Shown here: positions 1 to 10,484 of the stretch, piece after piece
Layout of the letters: each line of letters opens with the position of its first letter
How positions within the stretch are numbered: position 1 is the stretch's first letter
Assembly (NCBI GenBank): GCA_907163375.1
Contig: CAJQUW010006864.1
Coordinates: 310,001-374,000, forward strand
Origin: Prostheceraeus crozeri
Lineage: Eukaryota; Platyhelminthes; Polycladida; Euryleptidae
Length of the DNA stretch: 64,000 nt
Direction of reading: 5' to 3'
Notes under the pieces: generated by a model
The model's input: the letters and a program-made list of their open reading frames with translations, nothing else
Databases searched by the model: none
Told to the model about the DNA's origin: nothing
Translations under genes and position numbers: made by a program

Positions 1-249
1 CCTTGGATTTGAAAACTTTTTTATGCTATTCAAAGAGCCAGCATTGAACACAGGCTTGTAAATAGGTAGACATTTGTGTATTGCAAAAGCTAAATCACGA
101 ATGAAATCATCACTTGAATTTTGAATCAATTTACACTTCTTCTTATCATCATGTATCCTGTTTAACTTTCGCAACGCCTTTTTAAACTGACTTGAAGGTT
201 TGAAGGACCGTTTCGATTGACGAGAAGATGCCTTCCGTTTTACAGACAT
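1..249 (-). CDS. Basic virion-like protein, N-terminal part (cut by window edge)
   Basis: Open from the ATG at 249-247 to the edge, 83 codons. The first 35 residues are rich in Lys, Arg and Ser, followed by a stretch with the pattern LRKL...KCK...DDFIRDLAFAI. This aligns by eye with LRRL...RCEAIKLANNAFIRKMCAEI in the protein encoded at 31779-32180. The C-terminal glycine-rich hydrophobic part of that homologue would lie outside the window. The start is supported by a TAAGCAAA motif and a TATA-like sequence upstream. I infer a minor capsid or core-type protein from its context; the biochemical function is unknown. Confidence 0.7.
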   Translation of the reverse strand, partial: MSVKRKASSRQSKRSFKPSSQFKKALRKLNRIHDDKKKCKLIQNSSDDFIRDLAFAIHKCLPIYKPVFNAGSLNSIKKFSNPR

Positions 250-288
250 TTTTATTCTAATATGGAAATAGATAATACAATTACAATT

Positions 289-320
289 TTTGCTTAGTAC
301 TTACAACATTATATATAAAA
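289..320 (-). promoter_or_regulatory. TAAGCAAA motif plus TATA-like box before the basic-protein gene
   Basis: On the minus strand TAAGCAAA occupies 296-289, 39 bases before the ATG at 249. A TATATATAA-like box lies at about 318-309. The same octamer precedes the homologous gene in the main element (31745-31752), which makes chance less likely. It is probably a transcription-start or late-promoter element. Confidence 0.5.
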
Positions 321-377
321 GTTTACAAGCATTCACACAGAGTTTGTTGCTGGTACTTATAAAATTACATAAAACAC

Positions 378-1001
378 TTAACAAGTTGTAGATGGAAACT
401 GATATACACTCACATCGGCTAGAGTCTGATTTGTAGCAGTTATGAACTGCTCAATGTCTTTCATTAGATGTTTTGAAATTGGACAGCACATACAGCAGGG
501 CTTTGAATGGAAAGTCTTTAAAATATTGGCATAGTATGCCCGCAAACTGATTACCTCAGAATGTCCTTGAGCAGCCACATTGATGCTTACTGATGGCGGT
601 CCACTGAACAAGTCCAGTTTGCATTTGTCACCCTTCTCGTCATAGTAGCTGGAGGTGATAATGTCATGGAGACATGTGTTGAGTTTCCGTTGGATACTGC
701 TGCACCAACAGCGAGAGTATTCCGGTACAATCTCCGTTTGCGCTAGTGGGCGAAATACTTCATTGAGCCAAAATCTTGCAACTCGTGTAAGAGCGTTGTT
801 CACGACTCTCATTAACATTCTCTGCACCACAACGTCCTCTCCGCAGCGGAAATACTTCACTATTTCCTCCATCAGATCCACCAAATCCGCTTTATAGCCA
901 GTTATATTCACGCCAGAATAAAATATATTGCCGGTGAAGAGTTGACTTGGGTAAATTATTGAAATGGGAATGTTGGTAGTGAACGACATGCTGATTGACA
1001 T
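378..1001 (-). CDS. Hypothetical protein of the partial virus-like element
   Basis: Intact 207-residue ORF between the RING and basic-protein genes. I do not recognise it. It has no clear transmembrane segment. It carries a mixed helical N-terminal half, a Cys-rich patch near the C-terminus (CCMCC at about residues 168-172) and ends in a Cys. A consensus TATA box (CTATATAAG, minus strand 1057-1049) stands about 48 bases before the ATG, which supports this start and expression as its own unit. It occupies the position of the 104-residue ORF and membrane glycoprotein of the main element (31153-31747), but I see no clear similarity to either, so it may be an accessory gene swapped between related elements. 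Confidence 0.6.
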   Translation of the reverse strand: MSISMSFTTNIPISIIYPSQLFTGNIFYSGVNITGYKADLVDLMEEIVKYFRCGEDVVVQRMLMRVVNNALTRVARFWLNEVFRPLAQTEIVPEYSRCWCSSIQRKLNTCLHDIITSSYYDEKGDKCKLDLFSGPPSVSINVAAQGHSEVISLRAYYANILKTFHSKPCCMCCPISKHLMKDIEQFITATNQTLADVSVYQFPSTTC

Positions 1002-1048
1002 TGTATTAGCCTCAAATTATGCTTGAAATAGAACGGTACAATGTCCTC

Positions 1049-1057
1049 CTTATATAG
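1049..1057 (-). promoter_or_regulatory. TATA box of the 378-1001 gene
   Basis: CTATATAAG on the minus strand, about 48 bases before the start codon. Spacing and sequence resemble the TATA boxes at about 40.0 and 41.2 kb in the main element. Confidence 0.55.
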
Positions 1058-1111
1058 AAAAGTCAAACAAAGACACAATAGTGACCAATCACAGACCTGC
1101 ATGATGACTCA

Positions 1112-1624
1112 TCATGCACGATATACAGTGACTGTTGAAGATATTTCTTGATCGCAAAGGGGACAAGATGAAGTTTCAAAGGGTACATAACATGTAGAAC
1201 ACATAACGCTATGAGAACATGGCAAAAAGAGAAGGGATCGTTCCTGTTTAAAACATTTAACGCAGTTCCGTTCACATAATAATTTAAATGTCTCTTGTTC
1301 TAATTTCCTTCTGAAGTCACTTTTATTGGGAGAACTTTTTATTAAAACACTGTCAGATGTCTCCTTCTTTCCATATCGTTCCAATTTGATCCTCCTAATT
1401 TCACTATCATTGCAGTGTAGCATGGAGAAATCCTCTATTCACCTACGATCCAAATTGTGATTCATAGCATGCTCATCTAGATCCATTAGTCGATCAACTA
1501 AATCACCAGCGTTGATATTTTCACTGAGATTTGTTACAGTTTCTATGGCTTTGAACGAATATCCAATGTCTCTTGCGACAACCCACGACGTTGGGATACT
1601 AGTCATCATTATGTATGTCATCAA
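1112..1624 (-). pseudogene. UBA-RING protein gene with an in-frame stop
   Basis: Reads as one frame from about 1624 to 1112, interrupted once by TGA at about 1440. The intact homologue at 30608-31114 has TGG (Trp) at that position. The N-terminal part resembles a UBA-type helical domain (GYSFKAIE... followed by a leucine/aspartate-rich helix). The C-terminal part is a RING-type metal-binding region with ordered Cys and His (LPCSHSVMCSTCY ... CPLCDQ). Similarity to the intact copy runs the whole length. If the stop is not read through, the product from the next Met (about 1423) would lack the UBA part but keep the RING. Confidence 0.75.
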
Positions 1625-1849
1625 AAAACTAACTCATATTTATAGCATAGTTTGTCTACGTAAAAGGAAAATCAATGTGTCATCTTGATTACAATGGTTT
1701 CAATAGTCACAATAGTCGCAATTGAGCAAACCCATTCAAAATCAAACAACGGACGTCTATCGGTACGTACCCAAGTGCTCAGAACCAAACCACACAAGTT
1801 CGATCATAGACGTTCCGAAACACAGTGTACTCAACTGAGTGTACCAAAC

Positions 1850-2035
1850 ACATGTACCTATCCAGTAAAACAGATCTCATACAAGTTCCTATTCATAACA
1901 CTGAATTATACATGTACCTATCCATGTGCCTATCGATAACTAAATTATACATGTACCTATCCATGTACCTATCCATGTACCTATTGATAACACTAAATTT
2001 TACATGTACCTATCCATGTACCTATCCGTCGCAAG
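1850..2035. repeat. Tandem repeats of ATGTACCTATCC type
   Basis: A 12-base unit, ATGTACCTATCC, occurs many times, grouped into a larger unit with GATAACACTAAATT. The stretch lies upstream of the minus-strand RING gene. The main element also has tandem repeats upstream of its RING gene (30185-30470), though of different sequence. Confidence 0.7.
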
Positions 2036-2519
2036 TAGGGCACAGTTTTCACTACTCGACTGCTTCAACCGTATACGTAGCTACAATTTGTACCTATAGA
2101 TAATGAAGTTGTTCTAACCTATATTACTGTGTAATAAATCTATCTAAATATCAGATGTAGATTTTATGTCTTCACTGACTACCTATTGTAATAGATATTG
2201 TATACTAGAAGTTAACATAGATATCACAAACTAAAGCTTAACATAGATACAACGTGTTTTTGAAATATTAAATTATAAATCAGTAATTTTTCAACCAATA
2301 ACTATTGAATGCTTATTAATACTTTACTTTTTTTCTATAATCAATAACCATTTCAACCAAGAAAATGGCACTAAATGGATTAATTTATCAAAACCATTCA
2401 ATTTATGCATCAAACATAGCAATTTCATTATGAAAATAGCATGGATTCTGTAACAATATAACAATAACTAAGTGTCTACCGGTGCATCGTGCACATAAAG
2501 AAAAGTGAAAAAAACGAAC

Positions 2520-3680
2520 TCACGAGCAAGACAAGCACTTGCATACTTTCTGTATCATGCGGTGTTGTGGACAAACAGCTTTGAAACAAATGTCACAATG
2601 CGTTCTGCTGCTCTTGTAGCAAATATTGCAGTGCCAAACCGTGTTTTCTCCGCGACGACTAAATTCAGTGTTTAGTTCGCGAAAACCGAGCAACAACCCA
2701 GCGTCGATTATCGATTTCGGTAGCTTCAAATTTCTTACATGACGTTGTCGACCGTTATCTTCCACTAATTGGAAAGATAAGGTTTTCAGAAATTGTCTTC
2801 TGGTCAATGTTGGATGATCTGTCTTCATCAGTACGAAGTCGTTGTACGCCGCAGCATCGAGCATGTTATAAAATATAATCATAGGCCATCTGACACTCTT
2901 ATGTCTACAAGTGAATTCCTCAATATTTTGATCAAGTTGATCAACGCCAGCTTTTCCTCGATTGTAATCGAGGATCATGGCAGGTTTGTTGCTCTTTTCA
3001 CCAGCAATGGCTAGAACTCAATGGCATAACATTTTTGTTATTCTTCGGAATGTGGGACACCAAAACGACTTTATTTACATGATCGTGAGCGAATATGTTT
3101 GAACCCACCTCTCGTCTTTTGGATTCAAGTTGCTCAGGAATTTCACGTCGATGAGACCGGATAGTTCCCAACAAGGTAATATTTTGCTGAAGGAGAGTCA
3201 CTGCGAGGCTGTGAGAGGTGAAAAAATTGTCAGTCACAATTTCTCTTCCTGTAGAATAATATGGTCTGGCAAGTTCAGTGACCTTATCATGACCAAGATT
3301 GCGGTGAGGTGCGGCATTTCGCTCCCGACCAGTGTAGATGATAGCTTTAAGAGCAAATCCTGTGCAGGCTTTCAGCAAGCCAAAGCACCTTGAGACCGTA
3401 TTTTGACGGCTTGGATGGGATGTAGGTGCGTCCCATCCAAACTGTTTCCAAACATCATTGACAGGCGCAAGTTTATCACTTTCTAGGCGTTGTGGCGGTG
3501 AGCGATAGTTGTCGAAACGTACGCATCGTAGAAAAAAATTTAAAGCGATTTAACGACATTGTTGCTCGGAAAATAGGCTTTCCTTCTGTTGTATTCCACA
3601 GTTCATTCAAGTCAGTCATGTTGTCACGATCAAGTCCGGCTCTAAGCAATAGTCCGATGCATGCTCATACTTCATCGTAA
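2520..3680 (-). pseudogene. Decayed piggyBac-type transposase
   Basis: Three conserved blocks of the piggyBac family are visible on the minus strand in different frames. About 3680-3380 holds an N-terminal block (a DLNELW region, then SLNRFKFF). 3378-2998 holds the central catalytic-domain block with DNFFTSHSLAVTLL and GTIRSHRREIP. 2978-2520 holds DYNRGKAGVDQLDQ, KSVRWPMIIFYNMLD and a C-terminal Cys/His-rich zinc-binding domain (C..C..HC..C...C..H pattern). A frameshift at about 3005 and at least one more with stops at about 3400-3500 make it non-functional. TIRs were not identified. Confidence 0.85.
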
Positions 3681-3689
3681 AGAAAATTC

Positions 3690-6600
3690 GTCATGAAGTT
3701 TCGAACATTTGGCAGTATACGTCGAAGATCTGTGGCTTTTCTATTGGCCGTATTCATATATTTTGTTCGATTTCTTCAATCACGTCTCCATTCATACACT
3801 GGTAAAGGAATTCAGAAGCCTGAGAAAATTTACTTTCAGTCTAAGTGTTAGTCATTCGCACAAAATGCAGATGGTAAATGAATATTTGCATTTGATCTGT
3901 TATCTTCAATCTAGCAATTACATGCACATATTTCCAAATTTGGTTGATGTACGTGTATGCGGGGAAAATTCCAATATCCTCTTTTTAACTTGAAGGAATG
4001 ATATGACAAGTTCAGCTCATGATTATGAAGTTAAATCAGAAGTGAATAGACATGAATATTGCAAATTACCCTATAGGTACAAAATGTATTTACGTATACG
4101 GCAGAGGGGTCATGCACTTGGCCCACTAACTTAAGCAGCTGATGAGTTGGCAATATTTTTACACATTATTCCAAACCCATAATTAGACATCATTCTATGA
4201 TGCCTTAGACCTGCGATCAAAACTAAGATATCAGCACTTCCTTGAAATATCAATAGTTACAAAATGTACCTACATATACTGATAAGGGTTAATAAATGGC
4301 TGGTATATACAATAACAAGACATTGAAAACATACGAATGGAAGTACATTGCTATGAAGCACCAACAAGTTAAATCATTCACATTGTCATTGTTCATGTAT
4401 AGACTACTGCAATTCTCATGCATGCATGAAACTATTTAATAGCCACTAGTGGTTATAAGAAAATTTATATAGCATTATTATTATTATTTTATATAGCATA
4501 ATAGCATATTATTATTTTTATAGCATTATAAGAAAATATGCTGTTTTATATCATTCAACTATTGAGCTATAATATTAAATAATTAGCATATGCAGCTTAT
4601 AATTTTGAAACATGACAAAAATTCGGGAAAAAGGCAAAAATGTACAAAAAGTGCAAAAAATCATTATTGCGAAAGAGGTGGAGCATGGGGAAAACGGCTA
4701 TCAGATTTGATTTCATGATGTCCGAATTGGCATGAATTCGTTGAAAGATCTCATGCAACATGAACTTTCCAAAAATTTGCTGACCATATGTTATCGAAGG
4801 TGTTTGCGAAAATGTTCAAATTTCCTGTGATAAAACATGAGCTCCTATTAATGACTGATCATTGTCTCATTTATGTGGAGACGTTTCTTTACGAACGTAG
4901 CTTACTTTGCGCAAGCAGGTCTGGTTAATAATAACAGTTTCTAAACTCCAGAATTCTTTGTAAGATTGCTTGCGGATAAAGGGAAATACATAACTTACAA
5001 TCAATTATTGCGCAACGTTGCTTCAGTTTACACAACGGCCGTTCTATCAGCAATAAACTGTAACCTAATTAGCACTTGCAGGCCTACTTCGAACCGATAA
5101 AAAAATCTTTTTAGCTATAGAGGTTCAGTTTGAATGCTATGGAGTGTGCAAAATTTTGCACAACTAAATTTGTCGAAGTATTAGCTTGTGCCACCGTTAG
5201 TTGTGTGTAGTTGCTGCTTTCCAATCGAGGCCTGAGAACACAGTTGCTATAGGCCTATGTGTAATTTCTATTTTTCACTCGCACGATCAGCATATTTCAT
5301 TAATGTTTAGGAGGATGACACAACTCGGTATCATTGAGCTTTAGGAGGATGACACAATTCTTGGCAAAACCTAGTATGGATCTAGCAACAGCGGGCAGCC
5401 TCATCGAAGTTCATATACCTTCAAGCTAACCTGCTTGATTGCGGTCCGGTGACGGTCAAAACTAATTTGCTGTCAACTATACGGTAGTTGAAACCGTTAT
5501 ATATGCCGTAGTTGAAAGCAAATTAGTTTAGTTTTGACCGTCGTCGGACCGCAATAACCAGGTGTAGCAATTGATGTATGCCCAACTGATGCGTCTCCGT
5601 GGGACCTAGATCACGAGCAGGATGTTTAATTGCGATCGCGCTGACGCTGGTGTTGAAATATATTGCGGTGATTTGAGAAAATCGTTGCAGGTTCGTGTGT
5701 ATGTATTTGAATTTGAGCCATATTATCACAGTGCAAGGCCTGCAATCCTCATGATTATAACATGCGTTCTGCTGGAAAAAAGATGACCAACAAGTCGGAG
5801 AAATCGAAAGAATTTCGTCGGAAATTGTGAGCAAGATTAACCCTGCTTAATTTTCCCCGGCAAGATTTTCTTCGATTTCCCCGATGGACGACACGCTGGT
5901 GCTGCCTGGCCTTGATGCATGGATTCTACTATTATTCTACTGCATGGACACTACTATTAAGGAATCCATGCTTGATGATGTACAATCGCGAGCAAGTTTC
6001 TTCAGTTTGCAAACATGTCTAAAAATGATCGTGATGACACTATAGTCTACGGCTAGGGTGAGCTCCCTCAATAATAAACGCATGGTCAAAACGGCCGAAT
6101 GTGTGATTTCGAAACTGCCAGTACAGCTCGTTTAGGCTAACTAAAGGCTTTTCAAATCTTCCATCTTAATTAATAGAGCAGGCTGATTAATTGAATTGAT
6201 GAACAGAGCAGGGCCTACCAGAGATAAATCCCGTTTAAATTTGAAAGTCCGCCCATTAATTAATGATCAGTTTAGCGAGTGTTTAAGTGGGTCTTTTTGG
6301 GAACTACGGACACCTAAGCTATATCAAGGTAGGCCTACTTCTTAATTAGCAGCTTTCCTCCTTCAATAATGGTATAGTGGATTTCGTCTTCCATCTCCCA
6401 CCATTACCTTCTCTAGGCCAAAGTATACTCCCTCAATTAAATGCTTACTTTGCTCTAGACATACAGGCAGTAATTCATCACACTACGCAAACAGCAGGAA
6501 ACTTGCTTTGACACTCAATTGGTAATACATGTTTTTATATCAATTTACAAGAATCCCCAGATGTTTGCAAAATTTAATAGATAATTGAATAATAAAAATA

Positions 6601-8600
6601 ATCTAATTAATTGATATTTGAATTAGCATATATCTCACAATTTTAAAGAAGTTTTAAACCCTTAGCGATAATTTTGGCACATTATTAACAAATTGTTAAA
6701 TAATTTAAATGCTTAGACTAAACCAGATGTTTATTCTTTGACTTACTATAGTAAGTTAAAACGCACTACTACTTTTGAATGCGAAACTATAAATCCTACT
6801 AAGTAGGCCCTATATCTGCCTCTGGAAAAAAGATTATTTGTCAGCATTTTGATGTTTTCTAATGGCTCAGAGTAAGATATTGGATTTAATCATTCTGAAT
6901 ACTTCAAACATTCATTTAAAGTACAACACCAGCAAACAGAAATCAGCAAAATATGGATTACGTTGATATATTTCTTTTGCAGAAGCTTGAATAGTAGCTC
7001 AAAAAGCTGTCTTTGCTTGTGCATTAGGCCTAACCCTGAAACGTCGCGAATAACTTTGCTAGTTAGCTATTATAGCCCGTGAATCCTGCAAGCAACTAAT
7101 ATAAAATAATACAAAAATAATAAACTAATATAAAATTCAAACTATAGTGGGTTTATGGTTTACCACTCGTATTGCAGTGAATGGACATGTTTCTTCAGCT
7201 ATGAATCTAGAAATAATAACTTAAATCTATGTATACTACTACAATAATATAGAAGTTTTAGTAGCAAGTTGGCACTTTCACAAATGTAAAGAGCAAGCAA
7301 TAATCGCTAATCACGAAGCTCGCAAAACATTTTCACTCAATGGAACGTCGGAAGCGCTTGAGTATAACTGACTACAAATATTTGAATAAAATATGCATTT
7401 CGTTATATGCACTTCTCAAACTCAACCATAAGCAGCAGAATAGGAACCGGGCCGAATTTGTCGACCCGGACCCAGTCCATGCCCGTCAGTCAAGGTCAGG
7501 AACCAGTGAATTATGACATTTTGGTTCGTTTTAGGGTGGCGACCATTTGAATATTATTGTAAATTGAATAATCAAAATTGACTGTATTTCAAGATTTAAT
7601 CAAGATCGTTTTCCTGTTCATAGGCAATAAATTATCATGGGCAGCCATGTACCAAATAAATGCAATTTTTGATGGTGCGTGAAGTGTTCTACATTCATAA
7701 TTCGAAATTTGCACAGGAGTGCTTTCTTTTCAAACCGCAACTATCACTCTCACTCGCACCCACAAGAGAAATTTTCATGTTAGCAATAATTATCCCGCCA
7801 GCAAAATGCTTTTAAACATATTTCTATGATAGTCTCGTAGAAATCGTCCTTCAAAACTTGACATGTGCAGAATCAACACGCTGTTCAAGCCATGCATTCT
7901 TAGGGAGAAGATCAACTCTCGAAATACCGAGCTCAAAATGCTACTTCTATTGTCAAGGGTGATTCATTCTTAAAATAATGCGAATTTAAGCAGACTATGA
8001 TGCATTTCATCAAAACTATATTAATTAACAAATAAATTGACAGTTACTAAAATTATGGGCTATATAACATCAAAGGCAAGCACAGTAGGCCTATACGCAT
8101 GATTTCAAAATTAGACATTTTGATGTATTTTGATTATCCTCGGCGCGCAAAGTTTTATTTTAGTAAAAAATTGACTTTTTGATGTTCTTATTTAATTAAT
8201 AAATGATGCGAAATGAAATGACAGTGATTTAAGCCACCTTTTTTACAAATAAATATAATTTAGAATGGCAGATTTTACAAAAAAACACTAAAAAATTATA
8301 TCATTTTCCAATTCTCACAACTGAAAAATAATGTATTATTTTTTAAAGGCCTCCATAGGGGTGTTTACGATGTTGCCGACACTTGAAATTGTTACAAGTT
8401 CCTGGGTTTGTTCCCTTCGAATCATTCATCACACAAAATTGCATTTTACAGTATGGTGGCCTTTCAAAATGATATTTATAGTCAAATAGTGCTTCCATGA
8501 CAGAGAATATAATATGCAGCAAGCAAATTCTTACCTTCAGGTCTGGTCCCCTTATATGCACTGAGCGTGTTCGCTTGGCATGCATGTCTCAAAGTTGAGA
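3690..8600. other. AT-rich stretch without a recognisable gene
   Basis: No coding signal, tRNA or other RNA gene was recognised. Contents are AT-rich unique sequence, a short direct duplication of TTTAGGAGGATGACACAA at about 5308-5358, and the palindromic MITE listed at 5437-5556. Short open stretches here show no family resemblance. Confidence 0.5.
5437..5556. repeat. Short palindromic MITE-like foldback
   Basis: The left arm begins TTGCGGTCCG and continues through GACGGTCAAAACTAATTTGCT. The right arm is its reverse complement with small insertions, ending CGGACCGCAAT. The whole is about 120 bp with a small loop near 5490, so it would fold into one hairpin. It is probably a miniature inverted-repeat element; no coding capacity. 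Confidence 0.75.
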
Positions 8601-8809
8601 TTTAGGCCCATAGTTTCCAGAGGTGTTTCCGGATAATCGGATTTATCCGAATATTCGGAACTTCATTTCGAATCGGATAATCGAATCGGAAGTACCGTAC
8701 GTATTTCCTCTATTAAGAGCCCTACCTCTATTAGCGCCCCTCTCTAATAAGAGCCTCCATCCAAATTGAAGAAGTCAATAAGCGCCCCCTAGGGCCCCCA
8801 AAACATGAC

Positions 8810-9010
8810 GGTGTAGAGTATTAAATAGCGATAAAATGGCATTATATATCGTCCAAGAAGATAACTACCGGTATTTGTAACAATTTCTCAATTCAACGTG
8901 CCCCAAAACATGACAAAGTGCAGTACCGGTATATAGAATATCAAATAAGATAGCATATACAACATCAAAAAGTCACTATTTCGAGCAGTTTCTCAATTCG
9001 ATGTGCTCCA
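8810..9010. repeat. Two-copy subterminal repeat of the pogo element
   Basis: Two copies of about 110-120 bp, each containing CCCCAAAACATGAC, ACCGGTAT and TTTCTCAATTC(A/G)A(C/T)GTGC. They may be subterminal transposase-binding sites. Confidence 0.6.
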
Positions 9011-9137
9011 TCAGAAGATCTATCAAGCTGTTTAACTATCCTTCGTTGTGGCATGGATGAATTCGCATCCATGAGTGCGCGTACGTGTCTTCACGCAGTC
9101 ATTAACAATAGTTTACGCTCTCACGTACAAGGCCGCT

Positions 9138-10484
9138 ATGAATTCAAAGAAATTGAGAACTTTTACTGTGGAAGATAAACTTCGTGCGATCGATACTGCC
9201 AAACTCAAATCGAAACATACTGCAGCTCGAGTCCATCAAGTCTGCCCGAAAAGAATACGCGAGTGGTGTAAGCAGGAGAACCAACTAAGATCGGTAGTCA
9301 ACAAGAAGAAAGTAAAGCGACTATCAGGTGGCGGGAGACCACTTAAGTGCCAACATGTGGAAAATGAATTGATCAAGTGGATTCAAAATCAACGAAAACA
9401 AATTTTGCGTGTAAGTCGAATGATGGTCCAAAAGAAAGCACGCGCAGACTCTGTTCGAACAGACAGATGATGCAGAAAAAGACGGAACGTTTGTGGCCAG
9501 TAATGGATGGCTGGAAAAATTTATGGCTAGAAACCATCTGAGCCTCCGTAAAAGGACAACGATTGCACAGAAAACTCCTGAGGATATCTCCAATAAGACT
9601 ATCAGCTACTTATTGTTTGTATGGAGGGTCTTAGAAGATTTTGTGCATATTCTAATTCATCAATTGGTGCTGCTGACGAGACGGCGGTCTGGATCGACCC
9701 AACTGAAGACCACACGATCGACCAGGTTGGGAGTAAGACAGTGAGTCTGCTCAGTACCGGTAACCATAAAGCCAAATTTACTGTTCTTCTCGCAGCAATG
9801 GGAGATGGAAAGAAAGTCACCCCATTCATCATCATTAAAGGAAAGAAAGTCCCTGCAGAATTGAAGGATTTCAAAAGTGCGGTGATTAGAACAAGTGATA
9901 ATGGATGGATGAACGAAGCACTGACATTGAAGTGGTTGACCAAGTGCTGGGGAAGTTTAGCATTCGGCCGCCGACTTCTGGCATGGGATTCCTTCCGCTG
10001 TCACAAGACACCAGCGGCCAAGGCGGCAGTCAGCAAAATGAGAACGGACATGGCCATGATTCCGGGCGGATGTACAGACATACTCCAGGCACCAGACGTA
10101 TCATGGAATAAGCCGTTTAAAGCTGCATATGTGAAGTTATACGAAGATTGGCTCTGTGTTACGGGATCATCAAAAGAAAATCGAACAAAGGCTGGAAATG
10201 CACGAGCTCCCAGCAAGCTGCTAGTGTGTCAATGGGTGGTGGACGCATGGAGAAGCATCTCAAAGGAGATTATTCAAAAGTCGTTCAGAGTGTGTGGATT
10301 GACGACTAAACTCGACGGATCCCAGGACGAGGAGATTGTGGCGGTCAGAGAATTGGGAATTCTTAATCAACTGAAAACAGCGCGTGAGTCGACAGTACCT
10401 TATGACATCGAAGAAGATGTGAGCTGCAGTGACGATAGTGTAATCGCAGACTTGGACGCTGAGAGAGAGCCTGAATCTGTATAA
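9138..10484 (+). pseudogene. pogo/Tigger-like transposase with two frameshifts
   Basis: Domains in order: an N-terminal psq-type helix-turn-helix (about residues 1-60, starting MNSKKLRTFTVEDKL), a CENP-B-type second HTH (containing NGWLEKFMARN), then a DDE_1 catalytic domain. The three acidic positions are visible in ADETAVW, LLAWDSFRCHK and LQAPDVSWNKPFKA. It reads in three frames, with breaks at about 9465-9490 and 9620-9640, so the copy is inactive. A C-terminal DGSQDEE segment matches the remnant in the related element at 45201-45390. The ATG at 9138 is chosen because the HTH begins there. Confidence 0.85.

Larger units (their letters stand above)
1..2100 (-). mobile_element. Partial second Polinton-like element, running off the left edge
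   Basis: Three genes on the minus strand match the gene order of the left arm of the element at 27731-44604: a UBA-RING gene (1624-1112), a middle ORF (1001-378), then a basic-protein gene (249 to beyond base 1). The first and third are recognisable homologues of the genes at 30608 and 31779; the middle gene differs. Tandem repeats at about 1850-2035 lie upstream of the RING gene, as do different tandem repeats in the main element. The outer boundary was not found and the 2100 limit is approximate; a decayed piggyBac starts at 2520. I infer a related, separately inserted and decaying copy in opposite orientation. Confidence 0.7.

Noticed and set aside
1850..2100. Repeats considered as a CRISPR-like array
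   Set aside because: Units are contiguous short tandem repeats without unique spacers, in eukaryotic DNA.
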